A stretch of 64,000 bases of DNA from Gammaproteobacteria bacterium (lineage in GTDB: Bacteria; Pseudomonadota; Gammaproteobacteria; Steroidobacterales; Steroidobacteraceae). Every line of letters starts with the position of its first letter. Positions within the stretch are counted from its first letter, which is position 1. The notes below the pieces were generated by a model. It searched no databases. It saw nothing but the letters and a program-made list of their open reading frames with translations, and had not been told where the DNA came from. This document shows, piece by piece, positions 31,556 to 43,220 of this stretch. The stretch is taken from assembly GCA_024642505.1 (NCBI GenBank), contig JAHEAZ010000002.1:1-64000 (forward strand), given 5' to 3'. The position numbers and the translations under genes were made by a program.

Positions 31556-33001
31556 ATGCCGACCATGCCGATAACCGGGGCAGCTGCTCTGGTCGCTGCC
31601 ACGATGTTCCTGCTCAGCGGTTGTGCGACGGCGCCGCGTGCCCCGGTCGTGACGCACAGCCCCGCCGGGTCGGCACTGCCCGCTTCGACCGCTGAACACG
31701 CCGGCTTCCAGGTTCCGGTCGAGTACTTCAAGCTCGACAACGGCCTCCGGGTAGTGATGTCTTGGGATGCGACCGCGCCGACGGTCACGATCGGCGTCTA
31801 TTACCGCATCGGCTTTCGCAACGAGCCGAAGGGAAGAACGGGATTCGCGCACCTGTTCGAGCACCTGATGTTCCAGGGTTCGGTCAACCTCGGGAAGGGC
31901 GCATTCAACCGTCTGATCGAAAGTAACGGCGGCGTGCTGAACGGCTCGACCCGCTTCGACTTCACCAACTACTTCGAGGTGGTCCCGGCACACACGCTGG
32001 AAACCGTCCTCTGGGCCGAGGCCGACCGCATGCGTGGCCTGGCGATCACCCCCGACAGTCTCGCCAACCAGCAGGACGTGGTGAAGAACGAGGTCCGTGG
32101 CAATGTGCTGAACCGGCCCTACGGCGGATTCCCCTGGCTGTCGATGCCGCAGTACGCCAATGAGAACTGGTTCAACGCCCACAATTTCTATGGCGACCTA
32201 GGGGACATCGATGCCGCAACCGTCGGTGAGGCGGAGGACTTCTTTCACAAGCACTACGCGCCCGGTAACGCGGTGCTGGTCGTGGCCGGGGACTTTGATA
32301 GTGGCGTGGCCCGCAGCTGGATCGAAAAGTACTTTGGCTCCATTCCCGCGCGCGACGTACCGCCCTTGCCCGACATCTCGGAGCCTCGCCAGGAGTCCGG
32401 CAAGAGCCATGTCGAAACAGATCCACTCGCGCCGCGGCCGGCCCTGGCGCTGGCCTGGCACGTACCGCCACGCGGCACGCCCGAGCACTATGCATTCGGG
32501 CTGATCGACGAAATGCTGTTACAGGGCGAGGACAGCGCGATGTGGCAGCGGCTGGTTCAGGAGAAAGGCTTCGCCAGCTCGGTTTCGGGCGGCATCAACC
32601 TGCTCGGCAACATGTTCAATTATGACGGCCCCATGCTGTGGATGGCCTACCTGATCCACGACGCCTCCGTAAATCCCGACGAAATCATCGGCCAGTTCGA
32701 CGAGCTGACCGGCCGGCTGCAGGACGCCCTGCCCGATCCCGCAGACATGCGACGGGCGCTGACCAAGATCCGCGCGTCGCTCTACGACCTTGCCGGTTCC
32801 AGTACGCGTTTCGGGCTGGTCGACCTGCTGGCGTCGTTCGCGCTGTTCGACGACGACCCGGATCGCATCAACCAGATCGAAGCGGAGTTTCGCGGGGTAA
32901 CCCCCGAAATGGTCCAGCAGGTCGCCCGCGAGTACCTGCGGGCCAGCAACCGGACGGTGCTGGTGCTCGATCCCGGCGCGGCAGAGGAGTCCAGGCCATG
33001 A
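31556..33001 (+). CDS. M16 family zinc metallopeptidase, lipoprotein, catalytically intact
   Basis: Lipobox MFLLSGCATAP; HXXEH motif FAHLFEHLMFQGS; downstream Glu region VVKNEVRGNVLNRPYG. Confidence 0.9.
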   Translation: MPTMPITGAAALVAATMFLLSGCATAPRAPVVTHSPAGSALPASTAEHAGFQVPVEYFKLDNGLRVVMSWDATAPTVTIGVYYRIGFRNEPKGRTGFAHLFEHLMFQGSVNLGKGAFNRLIESNGGVLNGSTRFDFTNYFEVVPAHTLETVLWAEADRMRGLAITPDSLANQQDVVKNEVRGNVLNRPYGGFPWLSMPQYANENWFNAHNFYGDLGDIDAATVGEAEDFFHKHYAPGNAVLVVAGDFDSGVARSWIEKYFGSIPARDVPPLPDISEPRQESGKSHVETDPLAPRPALALAWHVPPRGTPEHYAFGLIDEMLLQGEDSAMWQRLVQEKGFASSVSGGINLLGNMFNYDGPMLWMAYLIHDASVNPDEIIGQFDELTGRLQDALPDPADMRRALTKIRASLYDLAGSSTRFGLVDLLASFALFDDDPDRINQIEAEFRGVTPEMVQQVAREYLRASNRTVLVLDPGAAEESRP

Positions 33002-34392
33002 GACAAGCAGCCGTGGCGATCTTGCTCGCCGTCGTGGCCTGGCAGGCAGCCCCGGCCGGCGAGGCGCCCCCGCCACTTGGCCAGCCTCACGACTTCACCT
33101 TGCCGGGCAGCGAGACCGTTGCGCTGGACAACGGACTCAGGATCACCTTCATCGACTACGGCATCGTGCCCAAGGTGACGCTGCTTGCGGTCGTGCGCAC
33201 CGGAAACATCGACGACGGCGACTCCACCTGGCTCGCGGATCTGACCACCGAGATGCTCAAGGAAGGCGCGGGCCGCTACAGCTCTGCTGATATCGCGCGG
33301 ATGTCTGCTGAGATGGGCGGAGAGCTGTTCGTCGGCGCTGGCAGCGAGCAGAGCACGGTTGGCGTGTCGGTACTGTCCGAGCACGCGACCGAGGCCGCCG
33401 GTCTGGTGGCGACGGTGCTGCGTGACCCGATCTTCCCGGCGGAGCAGTTGCCGCGGATCATCGCAAACCTGCAGCGTGGCGTCGCTGTCGCGCAGTCTGA
33501 TCCGGGATCGACGGCCTCGCAGGCACTCTACGAAATGCTCTATCCGGGACATCCCTTCGGGCACCTGCTCCCGACCCAGGAACAGCTTGCCTCCTATACG
33601 CTGGATGACGTCCGCGGTTTCTTCCGCCAGAACTTTGGCGCGCTACGGACCCACATCTACGTGGCCGGCCGCTACGACCGGCTGGCGCTTGAAGCGGCCC
33701 TCCGGGCCGCTTTCTCCGGCTGGACGCGTGGACCGGAACCGACTGACAACCCGCCGCGGGCCAGTGACACCCTGCAGGTCAAGCTGATCGATCGCCCGGG
33801 CGCGTCGCAATCCATCATTCAGATGGCGGTGGCCGCCCCGGATCCGTCGCGCCCCGACTACCTCGCCTTCACGGTCATGAATACCCTGCTTGGCGGTCCC
33901 TTCATCTCACGCATCATGTCCAACCTGCGCGAGGACAAGGGCTACGCCTACTCTCCCGGATCTTCGCTGACAGTCCGCCGCCGTGCCGGTCTGTGGACGC
34001 TCGACGCCGAAGTCACCACCGCCGATACGGCAGCGGCAATGACCGAGGTGTATCGCGAAGTCAATCGCCTGAAGGCGGAGCCGTCGGCAGACGACGAACT
34101 CGAGTCCATCAAGAACTATCGGGCGGGCCTGTTCGTCATCGGGAACTCGTCGCCCAACGGCGTGCTCGGCCAGCTTGCATTTGCCGACCTGCACGGACTG
34201 CCGGACGAGTACCTGACGACCTGGGTTGCCCGGGTCCATGCGCTGACGCCGGAACAGGTCAGCGGCGCAGCAGCCGCCTGGCTGAACCTGTCGCAGGCAA
34301 CGCTGGTCGTCGTCGGGGACCTGGCGAAAATAGAAGCCGGTGTGCGGGCCCTGCCACAACTACAGGGCGCGACGCTGGTCACGCAGCGCTGA
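32998..34392 (+). CDS. M16 family peptidase-like protein lacking HXXEH
   Basis: Signal peptide MRQAAVAILLAVVAWQAAPAG; M16 fold NGLRITFIDYGIVPKVTLLAVVRTGNIDDG...LADLTTEMLKEGA in the HXXEH position; ATGA overlap with the preceding gene. Confidence 0.87.
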   Translation: MRQAAVAILLAVVAWQAAPAGEAPPPLGQPHDFTLPGSETVALDNGLRITFIDYGIVPKVTLLAVVRTGNIDDGDSTWLADLTTEMLKEGAGRYSSADIARMSAEMGGELFVGAGSEQSTVGVSVLSEHATEAAGLVATVLRDPIFPAEQLPRIIANLQRGVAVAQSDPGSTASQALYEMLYPGHPFGHLLPTQEQLASYTLDDVRGFFRQNFGALRTHIYVAGRYDRLALEAALRAAFSGWTRGPEPTDNPPRASDTLQVKLIDRPGASQSIIQMAVAAPDPSRPDYLAFTVMNTLLGGPFISRIMSNLREDKGYAYSPGSSLTVRRRAGLWTLDAEVTTADTAAAMTEVYREVNRLKAEPSADDELESIKNYRAGLFVIGNSSPNGVLGQLAFADLHGLPDEYLTTWVARVHALTPEQVSGAAAAWLNLSQATLVVVGDLAKIEAGVRALPQLQGATLVTQR

Positions 34393-34398
34393 GACACG

Positions 34399-34441
34399 AG
34401 AGGAGTCGGGCCCCGTATCGACGGGGAGTGTCCCCTCCTCT
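34399..34441. terminator. possible bidirectional terminator-like hairpin between convergent M16 and ETF-QO genes
   Basis: AGAGGAG...CTCCTCT outer stem plus inner CCCCGT-atcg-ACGGGG stem-loop. Confidence 0.4.
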
Positions 34442-36098
34442 ACATCGAGGAGTAATTTGGCCCGCCACCGCCTTCCGGCGTCACCCAGTGGATGTTCTGC
34501 CTCGGGTCCTTGATGTCGCAGGTCTTGCAGTGAACGCAATTCTGGGCGTTGATCTGCAACCGGCGGCCGCCACCTTCCGCGTCAACGAATTCATACACGC
34601 CGGCCGGACAGTAACGGCTCTCGGGACCGTCGAACCTGGCAAGGTTGTACTGTACGGGGATAGCCGGATCGCGCAGCTGCAGGTGCACCGGCTGGTCTTC
34701 CTCGTGGTTGGTGCTCGACAGGTAGACTGACGAATTGCGGTCGAAGGTCAGTACACCGTCGGGCTTCGGGTAATCGATACGCCGCATCTGCGCGGCGGGC
34801 TTCAACGCCTCGTGGTCCGCCTGCTTGTGCCTGAGCGTCCATCCCACGAGCCCGCCCAAGCCCAGTTCGTTCAGCCACATGTGCAGGCCGCCATGGATCG
34901 TGCCGGGCCACATGCCCCACTTCAGGCCGGGCTTCACGTTGCGTACCTTGTACAGGTCTGTGTAGACCCAGGATTTCCGGAACGCTTCGCGATAGCTGGT
35001 GAGCTCATCGTGTGCGCGACCGGTGGCGAGCGCACCGAAAGCGGCCTCCGCGGCCAGCATGCCGGTCTTCATTGCGTTGTGGGAGCCCTTGATGCGCGGC
35101 AGGTTGACGAAGCCTGCGCCGCAACCGATCAGTGCCCCGCCGGGAAAGGCCAGCTTGGGGATTGACTGCAGCCCACCCTCATTGATCGCGCGGGCGCCGT
35201 AGGCGAGTCGCTTGCCGCCGTCGAAATACCCGCGAATCGCCGGGTGGGTCTTGAAGCGCTGCATTTCCTCGAACGGCGACAGATGCGGATTTTCATAGCT
35301 CAGATGGACCACAAAACCCACAGAAACCAGGTCCTCGCCAAAGTGGTACAGGAACGAACCGCCACCCGCGTCCGCCTGCAGCGGCCAGCCCTGGCTGTGA
35401 ATCACGAGCCCCGGCTGGTGACGTTCTTTAGGCACCTGCCAAAGTTCCTTGATGCCAAGCCCATAAACCTGCGGGTCGACACCATCGCGCAGGTTGAATC
35501 TGGACATCAGCTGCTGCGACAGCGACCCACGGCAGCCCTCGCCGAACAGCGTGTACTTCGCGTGCAGCTCCATGCCGGGCGCGAACCCATCCCTGGGCTG
35601 GCCATCCCGGCCAATGCCCATGTCCCCGGTGGCGACGCCCCTGACTGCGCCGTTCTCGTCGAACAGCAGCTCAGCTGCCGCGAAACCCGGGAAAACGTCG
35701 ACGCCAAGTTCCTCCGCACGCTCACCCAGCCAGCGGCAGATCCTGCCAAGGCTCGAGATATACATGCCGTGATTGCTCATCAGGCCCGGCAGCAACCAGT
35801 CAGGAATCTGGTGGGCCTTGTCCTGGGCCAGTATCAGGAACCGGTCCTCGCTGACCGGCGTATCGAGCGGTGCTCCGCGCTCCTTCCAGTCCGGGAACAG
35901 CTCGGTAATGGCAACTGGATCGATGACCGCCCCCGACAGGATGTGTGCTCCGACCTCCGCGCCCTTTTCAAGCACGCACACGCTGACCTCTTGATCCTGC
36001 GCGGCTGCAAGCTGTTTCAGCCGAATTGCCGCGGCCAGGCCCGCCGGCCCGGCGCCGACGATGACCACGTCAAACTCCATCGATTCACGGTCAGTCAC
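34440..36098 (-). CDS. electron transfer flavoprotein-ubiquinone oxidoreductase (ETF-QO)
   Basis: MEFDVVIVGAGPAGLAAAIRLKQLA...GAHILSGAVIDPVAITELFPDWKERGAPLDTPV...INAQNCVHCKTCDIKDPRQNIHWVTPEGGGGPNYSSM. Confidence 0.95.
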   Translation of the reverse strand: MTDRESMEFDVVIVGAGPAGLAAAIRLKQLAAAQDQEVSVCVLEKGAEVGAHILSGAVIDPVAITELFPDWKERGAPLDTPVSEDRFLILAQDKAHQIPDWLLPGLMSNHGMYISSLGRICRWLGERAEELGVDVFPGFAAAELLFDENGAVRGVATGDMGIGRDGQPRDGFAPGMELHAKYTLFGEGCRGSLSQQLMSRFNLRDGVDPQVYGLGIKELWQVPKERHQPGLVIHSQGWPLQADAGGGSFLYHFGEDLVSVGFVVHLSYENPHLSPFEEMQRFKTHPAIRGYFDGGKRLAYGARAINEGGLQSIPKLAFPGGALIGCGAGFVNLPRIKGSHNAMKTGMLAAEAAFGALATGRAHDELTSYREAFRKSWVYTDLYKVRNVKPGLKWGMWPGTIHGGLHMWLNELGLGGLVGWTLRHKQADHEALKPAAQMRRIDYPKPDGVLTFDRNSSVYLSSTNHEEDQPVHLQLRDPAIPVQYNLARFDGPESRYCPAGVYEFVDAEGGGRRLQINAQNCVHCKTCDIKDPRQNIHWVTPEGGGGPNYSSM

Positions 36099-36222
36099 TG
36101 AGGAACTCCAGCTCCCGGGCCATACCGGGTGGGCGAAAACCGCAATTGTATAGAGCTTCGCGTCTTGCGACAGTCCGGACGGCTAGTGACTGGAGACGAC
36201 CCGGAATGAAGGAATCTCGGCG

Positions 36223-38247
36223 ATGAGCCCGCTTGGCATCAGCCTGCTTCTGCTGGTGGCGTTTACCGCCTTTGCATGGCTGACGGCGCGGAAACTGCGC
36301 GTCGTGGCCAGCCTGCAGCCGGAGGTCCGCTGGGACCACCCGGCGGCGCGCCTCGAAAGCGTCCTCCTTGACGGCTTCCTGCAGCGGCGCATGATTCGCC
36401 GCGAATGGAAGCCGGGCTTGATGCACACGGTGATCTTCCTCGGCTTCATGTCGCTGCTGCTGCGCAAGCTGCAGCTGATCGCGATCGGCTACGACGAGAC
36501 CTTCGCCGTCGCTGGCCTGGTCGGCGGCCTTTTCGCCGGGTTCAAGGACCTGGTCGAGGTCGCGGTGCTGCTCGCGGTCGCCTATGCGTTCTACCGCCGC
36601 CTCCTGCTCAAGCCCTTGAGGCTGGAACCGAATCGAGAAGGCCTGCTGGTGTTGTCGCTGATCACGGCCATCATGTTGACTGACTTCGCCTTTGATGGCT
36701 TCCGCTTCGCTCTGCTGTCGGGCGCCGACGCGGGCATCGCGCACGAGCGAGTTTTCGCCCCGGTTGGGGGAGCCCTTGCAACGGCATTCTCAGGCCTTCC
36801 TGCGGCAACGCTGCAGGCCGGATACCAGGCAGCCTACTGGCTGCAGATGTGCACGGTGCTCTGCTTCCTGGTGCTGCTGCCTGCCGGCGAGCATTTTCAC
36901 ATCGTCACCGCGCTGCCCACCCTGTTCTTCCGCCGCGGCAGGCCTGCCAATGAGGTCCCCGGGATAGATCTCGAGAAACTGATGGGCGACGGCGCCGACG
37001 AGGTGGAAATGAAGGTCGGCGTCAAGAACGCCAGCGACCTCGTCTGGAAGGACGCACTCGACGCCTTTACCTGCACGGAATGCGGTCGCTGCAAGGACGC
37101 CTGCCCGACTTTCCTGACCGGCAAGCCGCTGTCCATGAAGTGGGTCAACGACGGTCTCAAGCACCACTTGATGGATAACCGCAAGGCAATCGTGGCCGGC
37201 GGTGAAGCGGCGGAAGCTCTGCCGCCGCTCGTTCCGGACGTGATCGATGACGATACCCTGTGGGCCTGCACCACCTGTGGCTACTGCGAGACGGCCTGCC
37301 CGATCGAGCTCGAGCACCTCCCCAGGTTCTTCCGGATGCGCCAGCACCGGGTCATGATGGACGGTGAGTTTCCGCATGAGCTGAAGCTCGTGTTCCACGC
37401 CTATGAGGTCCAGTCCAACCCGTGGGGCTTGCCGGCAGACACCCGCGGTGACTGGGCGAAGGACCTCGACGTGCCGCTGGCGCGGACGACCGACGATGTC
37501 GCCGGTCTCGACTACCTGTACTACGTCGGTTCGGCGGAATCCTTCGACCCGCGGGGCCAGAAGATCGCGAAGGCCTTCGCCGAGATCTTGAAACAGGCCG
37601 GCGTCAAGTTCGCGATCCTCGGATCCGACGAGCCTTCGACCGGCGAATGCGTGCGCCGCGCAGGCAACGAAATGCTGTTCCAGCAACTGGCAACCTCGCT
37701 GGTCGAGCGGTTGAACAGCCTCGGGGTCACCCGCATTGTCACCTGCGATCCGCACGCCTTCAATTCGCTCGCCAACGAGTATCCCGCTTTCGGGGGACAC
37801 TGGCAGGTCTTGCACCACACGCAATTGTTGGGCGAACTACTGCAACAAGGTCGAATCAGGGTTAACCGGGCATTCGAGCGCGTAGTACTGCATGACCCCT
37901 GCTATCTCGGTCGGCATAATGGCGAGTTCGATGCGCCCCGCGCGCTGCTGCGGAATCTCGTCAAGGATCAGCCGCTGGAATTCCCGCTGCATCGTGAGAA
38001 GGCCATGTGCTGCGGCGCGGGCGGCGGGCGGATGTGGATGGAGGAAACGCTCGGCACGCGCATCAACGTGCTCAGAACCGAGCAGGCCCTGAAGCTGTCA
38101 CCCACCGTGATCGCCACCGCCTGCCCCTATTGCACAGTCATGCTGGGCGATGGCCTGAAGACGCTGGGCCGGGAGGACTCAGTCCGCACTCAGGACATCG
38201 CCGAGTTGGTGGCCGCGGCGATGGTTCGCGCCGCTGACGCCGAATAG
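36223..38247 (+). CDS. membrane-bound (Fe-S)-binding protein with NarI-like TM domain and CCG (HdrD-like) domains, EtfD/EMO-like
   Basis: Several N-terminal TM helices, FTCTECGRCKDACPTFLTGKPLS, CTTCGYCETACPIELEH, then CCG motifs VVLHDPCYLGRHN and EKAMCCGAGGGRMWMEE. Confidence 0.85.
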   Translation: MSPLGISLLLLVAFTAFAWLTARKLRVVASLQPEVRWDHPAARLESVLLDGFLQRRMIRREWKPGLMHTVIFLGFMSLLLRKLQLIAIGYDETFAVAGLVGGLFAGFKDLVEVAVLLAVAYAFYRRLLLKPLRLEPNREGLLVLSLITAIMLTDFAFDGFRFALLSGADAGIAHERVFAPVGGALATAFSGLPAATLQAGYQAAYWLQMCTVLCFLVLLPAGEHFHIVTALPTLFFRRGRPANEVPGIDLEKLMGDGADEVEMKVGVKNASDLVWKDALDAFTCTECGRCKDACPTFLTGKPLSMKWVNDGLKHHLMDNRKAIVAGGEAAEALPPLVPDVIDDDTLWACTTCGYCETACPIELEHLPRFFRMRQHRVMMDGEFPHELKLVFHAYEVQSNPWGLPADTRGDWAKDLDVPLARTTDDVAGLDYLYYVGSAESFDPRGQKIAKAFAEILKQAGVKFAILGSDEPSTGECVRRAGNEMLFQQLATSLVERLNSLGVTRIVTCDPHAFNSLANEYPAFGGHWQVLHHTQLLGELLQQGRIRVNRAFERVVLHDPCYLGRHNGEFDAPRALLRNLVKDQPLEFPLHREKAMCCGAGGGRMWMEETLGTRINVLRTEQALKLSPTVIATACPYCTVMLGDGLKTLGREDSVRTQDIAELVAAAMVRAADAE

Positions 38248-38368
38248 CCCATACCGTTCCCCGACAGTGTACGGCTGAAGATCGTTCGCACGACTTTCCT
38301 TGCGTCGCGCCGGTGATCGCGCAGATCGATGCGCTATGATTCGCAGGCCTCGACGCAATGAGCGATCA

Positions 38369-40314
<1,946 letters not shown>

Positions 40315-40318
<4 letters not shown>

Positions 40319-41442
40319 CCAGTCGCACCACAAAGCCCAGATCGCCAGGGCTACCGACGGCTTACGACCGCGAGCTCGCGCGTCATGGCTATGCCGCCGA
40401 TGCCGCACAGCAGGCTGCGATCGAACGCCTCGAGACTCTGCGCAGTGGGCTGGACCGCGCCGGCCGTAATGAGGCCGGGCTGGCACAGCGGCTGCTTACT
40501 CGTCTCGGCCGGGTGCCGCAACGCGAAGCGGTCCAGGGCATTTACCTCTGGGGCGGCGTAGGACGCGGCAAGACCTTCCTGATGGATCTGTTCTTCGCCA
40601 GTCTGCAGGTGCCCGCACGTCGCATACACTTCCACCGCTTCATGCAGGAGGTACACGCGCGCCTGCTGGAACACCAGGATCTGGCGGACCCGCTGGCGCA
40701 GGTCGCCGCAGGGATCGGAGCCAACTGCCGCGTACTTTGCCTGGACGAGCTCCATGTCGGAGACATCGCCGATGCCATGATCCTGGCGGGCCTTTTCGGC
40801 GGTCTTGTGAGCAACGGGGTGAGCCTCGTCCTGACCTCAAATCTTCCGCCACGCGAGCTCTATCGCGACGGTCTGCAGCGGCAACGCTTCGTCCCGGCGA
40901 TCGAACTGATCGAACGGCACACGACGCTGGTGGCCGTCGACGGTGGGACCGACTACCGCTTGCGGCAGCTGCAGCGTGCGCCACTTTATGTAAGCGCCAA
41001 GACCTACAATGCGGAGGCTCTGCTCGCGCAGCGCTTCGAGGCCATTGCCGGCCAGCCCGGGGAAGCAGCCGGCACCATTGAAATCGAGTCGCGGGAGATC
41101 CCGGTGCGGCGCAGGTGCGCGGGCGTCGTCTGGTTCAGTTTCCGCGAGCTATGCGACGGGCCACGCTCGCAACTCGACTACATCGAGATCGCGCGCACCT
41201 ATCACACCGTCGTGGTTTCCGGCATACCGCGATTCGACGCCAGCCAGGACAACCAGGCGCGGCGCTTTATTGCGCTGGTCGATGAATTCTACGATCGGGC
41301 CGTGAAGCTGGTGCTGTCCGCCGAAGGACCGCCGACAGACCTTTATCATGGCGAGCGCCTCGCCTTCGAGTTCCAGCGAACGGCCAGTCGCCTGACCGAG
41401 ATGCAGACGCGGGCCTACCTGGAGCGGCCCCATCGACCTTGA
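40315..41442 (+). CDS. zapE: ZapE/AFG1-like ATPase (start uncertain; in-frame homology extends upstream of the GTG at 40513)
   Basis: IYLWGGVGRGKTFLMDLFFASL (Walker A), CLDELHVGDIADAMILAGLF, ARRFIALVDEFYDRAVKLVLSAE, LAFEFQRTASRLTEMQT. Upstream in-frame PTAYDRELARHGYAADAAQQAAIERLETL resembles the ZapE N-terminus but has no ATG/GTG/TTG. Confidence 0.85.
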
Positions 41443-41459
41443 CCCGAGCATGAAATTCC

Positions 41460-42506
41460 TCAGATAACCCCGCGCCTCTCCTGATCAAGCTCGATTGACT
41501 CGAACAAGGCCTTGAAATTCCCTTCGCCGAAGCCCTCGTTGCCCTTGCGCTGGATGATCTCGAAGAAGATCGGGCCGATGACATTCTGCGTGAAGATCTG
41601 CAGGAGGATGCCGTCGTCCGCGGAACCATCGATGAGGATGTTGCGACTCTGCAGTTCCTCGAGCTTCTCGCGATGGCCCGTCACCCGGGCCTGCACGCCC
41701 TCGTAGTAGGTGGCCGGCGTCTCCTGGAACGCGACTCCGTTGGCGCGGAGCGCATCGACCGTCTTGTAGATGTCGTCGGTGGCCAGCGCGATGTGCTGGA
41801 TGCCTTCGCCCTGGTATTCGCGCAGGTATTCCTCGATCTGGCTCTTGTCATCCTGAGACTCGTTGATGGGGATGCGAATCTTGCCGCAGGGGCTGGTCAT
41901 TGCGCGGCTGAACAACCCGGTCTTCTTGCCCTCGATGTCGAAATAACGGATTTCCCGGAAGTTGAACAGCTTCTCGTAGAAGCCGGCCCAGAGATTCATG
42001 TTGCCGCGCTGCACGTTGTGCGTCAGGTGGTCTACCAGCGTCAGGCCGGCAGGCTGAACCTGCGCAGGCGCGGTTGCGGGCAAGAAGTCGACGTCGTAGA
42101 TGCTCGAGCCATCGTAGCGGTCGACAAGATAGATCAGGCTACCGCCGATGCCGCGAATACTCGGGATGTTCAGCTCCATTGGCCCGGCGGTATCCGGGCC
42201 GGCCTCGGCACCGAGTTCCAGCGCCCGCTTGTATGCAAAGGCCGCATCCCTGACTCGAAACGCCATCGCGCAGGCAGACGGCCCGTGCTGGGCGGCAAAC
42301 TGCTGGCCGAACCCATCCGCCTCCGCATTGATGATGAAGTTCACGTCGCCCTGCCGGTGCAGCGTGACGTTCTTGCGCCGGTGCCGCGCGACTACGGGAA
42401 AGCCCATTTGCGCGAACAGCCTGCGCAGCAGCTCCGTGTCCGGCGCGGTGTACTCGACAAACTCGAAGCCGTCAGTGCCCATCGGATTCTCGAACAGATC
42501 GGCCAT
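41460..42506 (-). CDS. hppD: 4-hydroxyphenylpyruvate dioxygenase
   Basis: MADLFENPMGTDGFEFVEYTAPD...DHLTHNVQRGNMNLWAGFYEKLFNFREIRYFDIEGKKTGL...GIQHIALATDDIY...ILLQIFTQNVIGPIFFEIIQRKGNEGFGEGNFKALFESIE. Confidence 0.96.
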   Translation of the reverse strand: MADLFENPMGTDGFEFVEYTAPDTELLRRLFAQMGFPVVARHRRKNVTLHRQGDVNFIINAEADGFGQQFAAQHGPSACAMAFRVRDAAFAYKRALELGAEAGPDTAGPMELNIPSIRGIGGSLIYLVDRYDGSSIYDVDFLPATAPAQVQPAGLTLVDHLTHNVQRGNMNLWAGFYEKLFNFREIRYFDIEGKKTGLFSRAMTSPCGKIRIPINESQDDKSQIEEYLREYQGEGIQHIALATDDIYKTVDALRANGVAFQETPATYYEGVQARVTGHREKLEELQSRNILIDGSADDGILLQIFTQNVIGPIFFEIIQRKGNEGFGEGNFKALFESIELDQERRGVI

Positions 42507-42547
42507 GAATGATCCCCCGCGTCGCGTGGTTTCGGCGGCGCCTTTTA

Positions 42548-42561
42548 GTTACAATTGAAAC
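42548..42561. promoter_or_regulatory. candidate MarR operator in hppD/marR divergent region
   Basis: GTTaCAATTGaAAC imperfect dyad immediately upstream of a TATAAT (42565-42570) on the marR side. Confidence 0.5.
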
Positions 42562-42603
42562 CATTATAATCACGGCGCCACATCCCGTGGCAAGGATGAA
42601 CAC

Positions 42604-43080
42604 ATGCCCGGACGGTATGCCAGCGGCGATGAACTGCACCTGGATCGATTCCTGCCGTATCGCCTGTCGCTCCTGACCAATACGGTTTCCGCCGCCATTG
42701 CTGACGCCTATGCGACCCGCTACGAGTTGACCATTCCCGAGTGGCGTGTCATCGCAGTGCTGGCCCACGCCCCGGGATTGTCGGCGGCCGAAGTGGCCGA
42801 GCGAACCGGCATGGACAAGGTCGCGGTAAGCCGCGCCGTCACCCGGCTCCTGCGCCATCGGCGCCTGAAACGCCGCCAGACATCGGCCGACCGTCGTCGT
42901 TCCCGACTGGAGCTGTCGACCGGCGGCCGCAATGTATACAGCCGTATCGCGCCCTGGGCACTGCGCTACGAACGCGAACTGCTCAAGGCCCTCGAGCCCG
43001 GGGAATTCAGGGTTCTGGATGCGGCCCTGAGCAAGCTGCTGGACCGGGCGCGCGCCATCGAGGCCGGACAGGGATCCTGA
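42604..43080 (+). CDS. MarR family transcriptional regulator
   Basis: YELTIPEWRVIAVLAHAPGLSAAEVAERTGMDKVAVSRAVTRLLRHRRLKRRQTSADRRRSRLELS winged HTH. Confidence 0.92.
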   Translation: MPGRYASGDELHLDRFLPYRLSLLTNTVSAAIADAYATRYELTIPEWRVIAVLAHAPGLSAAEVAERTGMDKVAVSRAVTRLLRHRRLKRRQTSADRRRSRLELSTGGRNVYSRIAPWALRYERELLKALEPGEFRVLDAALSKLLDRARAIEAGQGS

Positions 43081-43220
43081 ATCAGTCAATTACGGTTGCC
43101 AACAACCTCCGATCGGCCGCGCTGAACGTATAATTCGGCATCTGTCACCTCGCGCCCCAGGCGGTCGGCCGAGATCTGTGTCCGGCACCTGCCACCAGCG
43201 ACGAGATCAAAGGAACCTCC

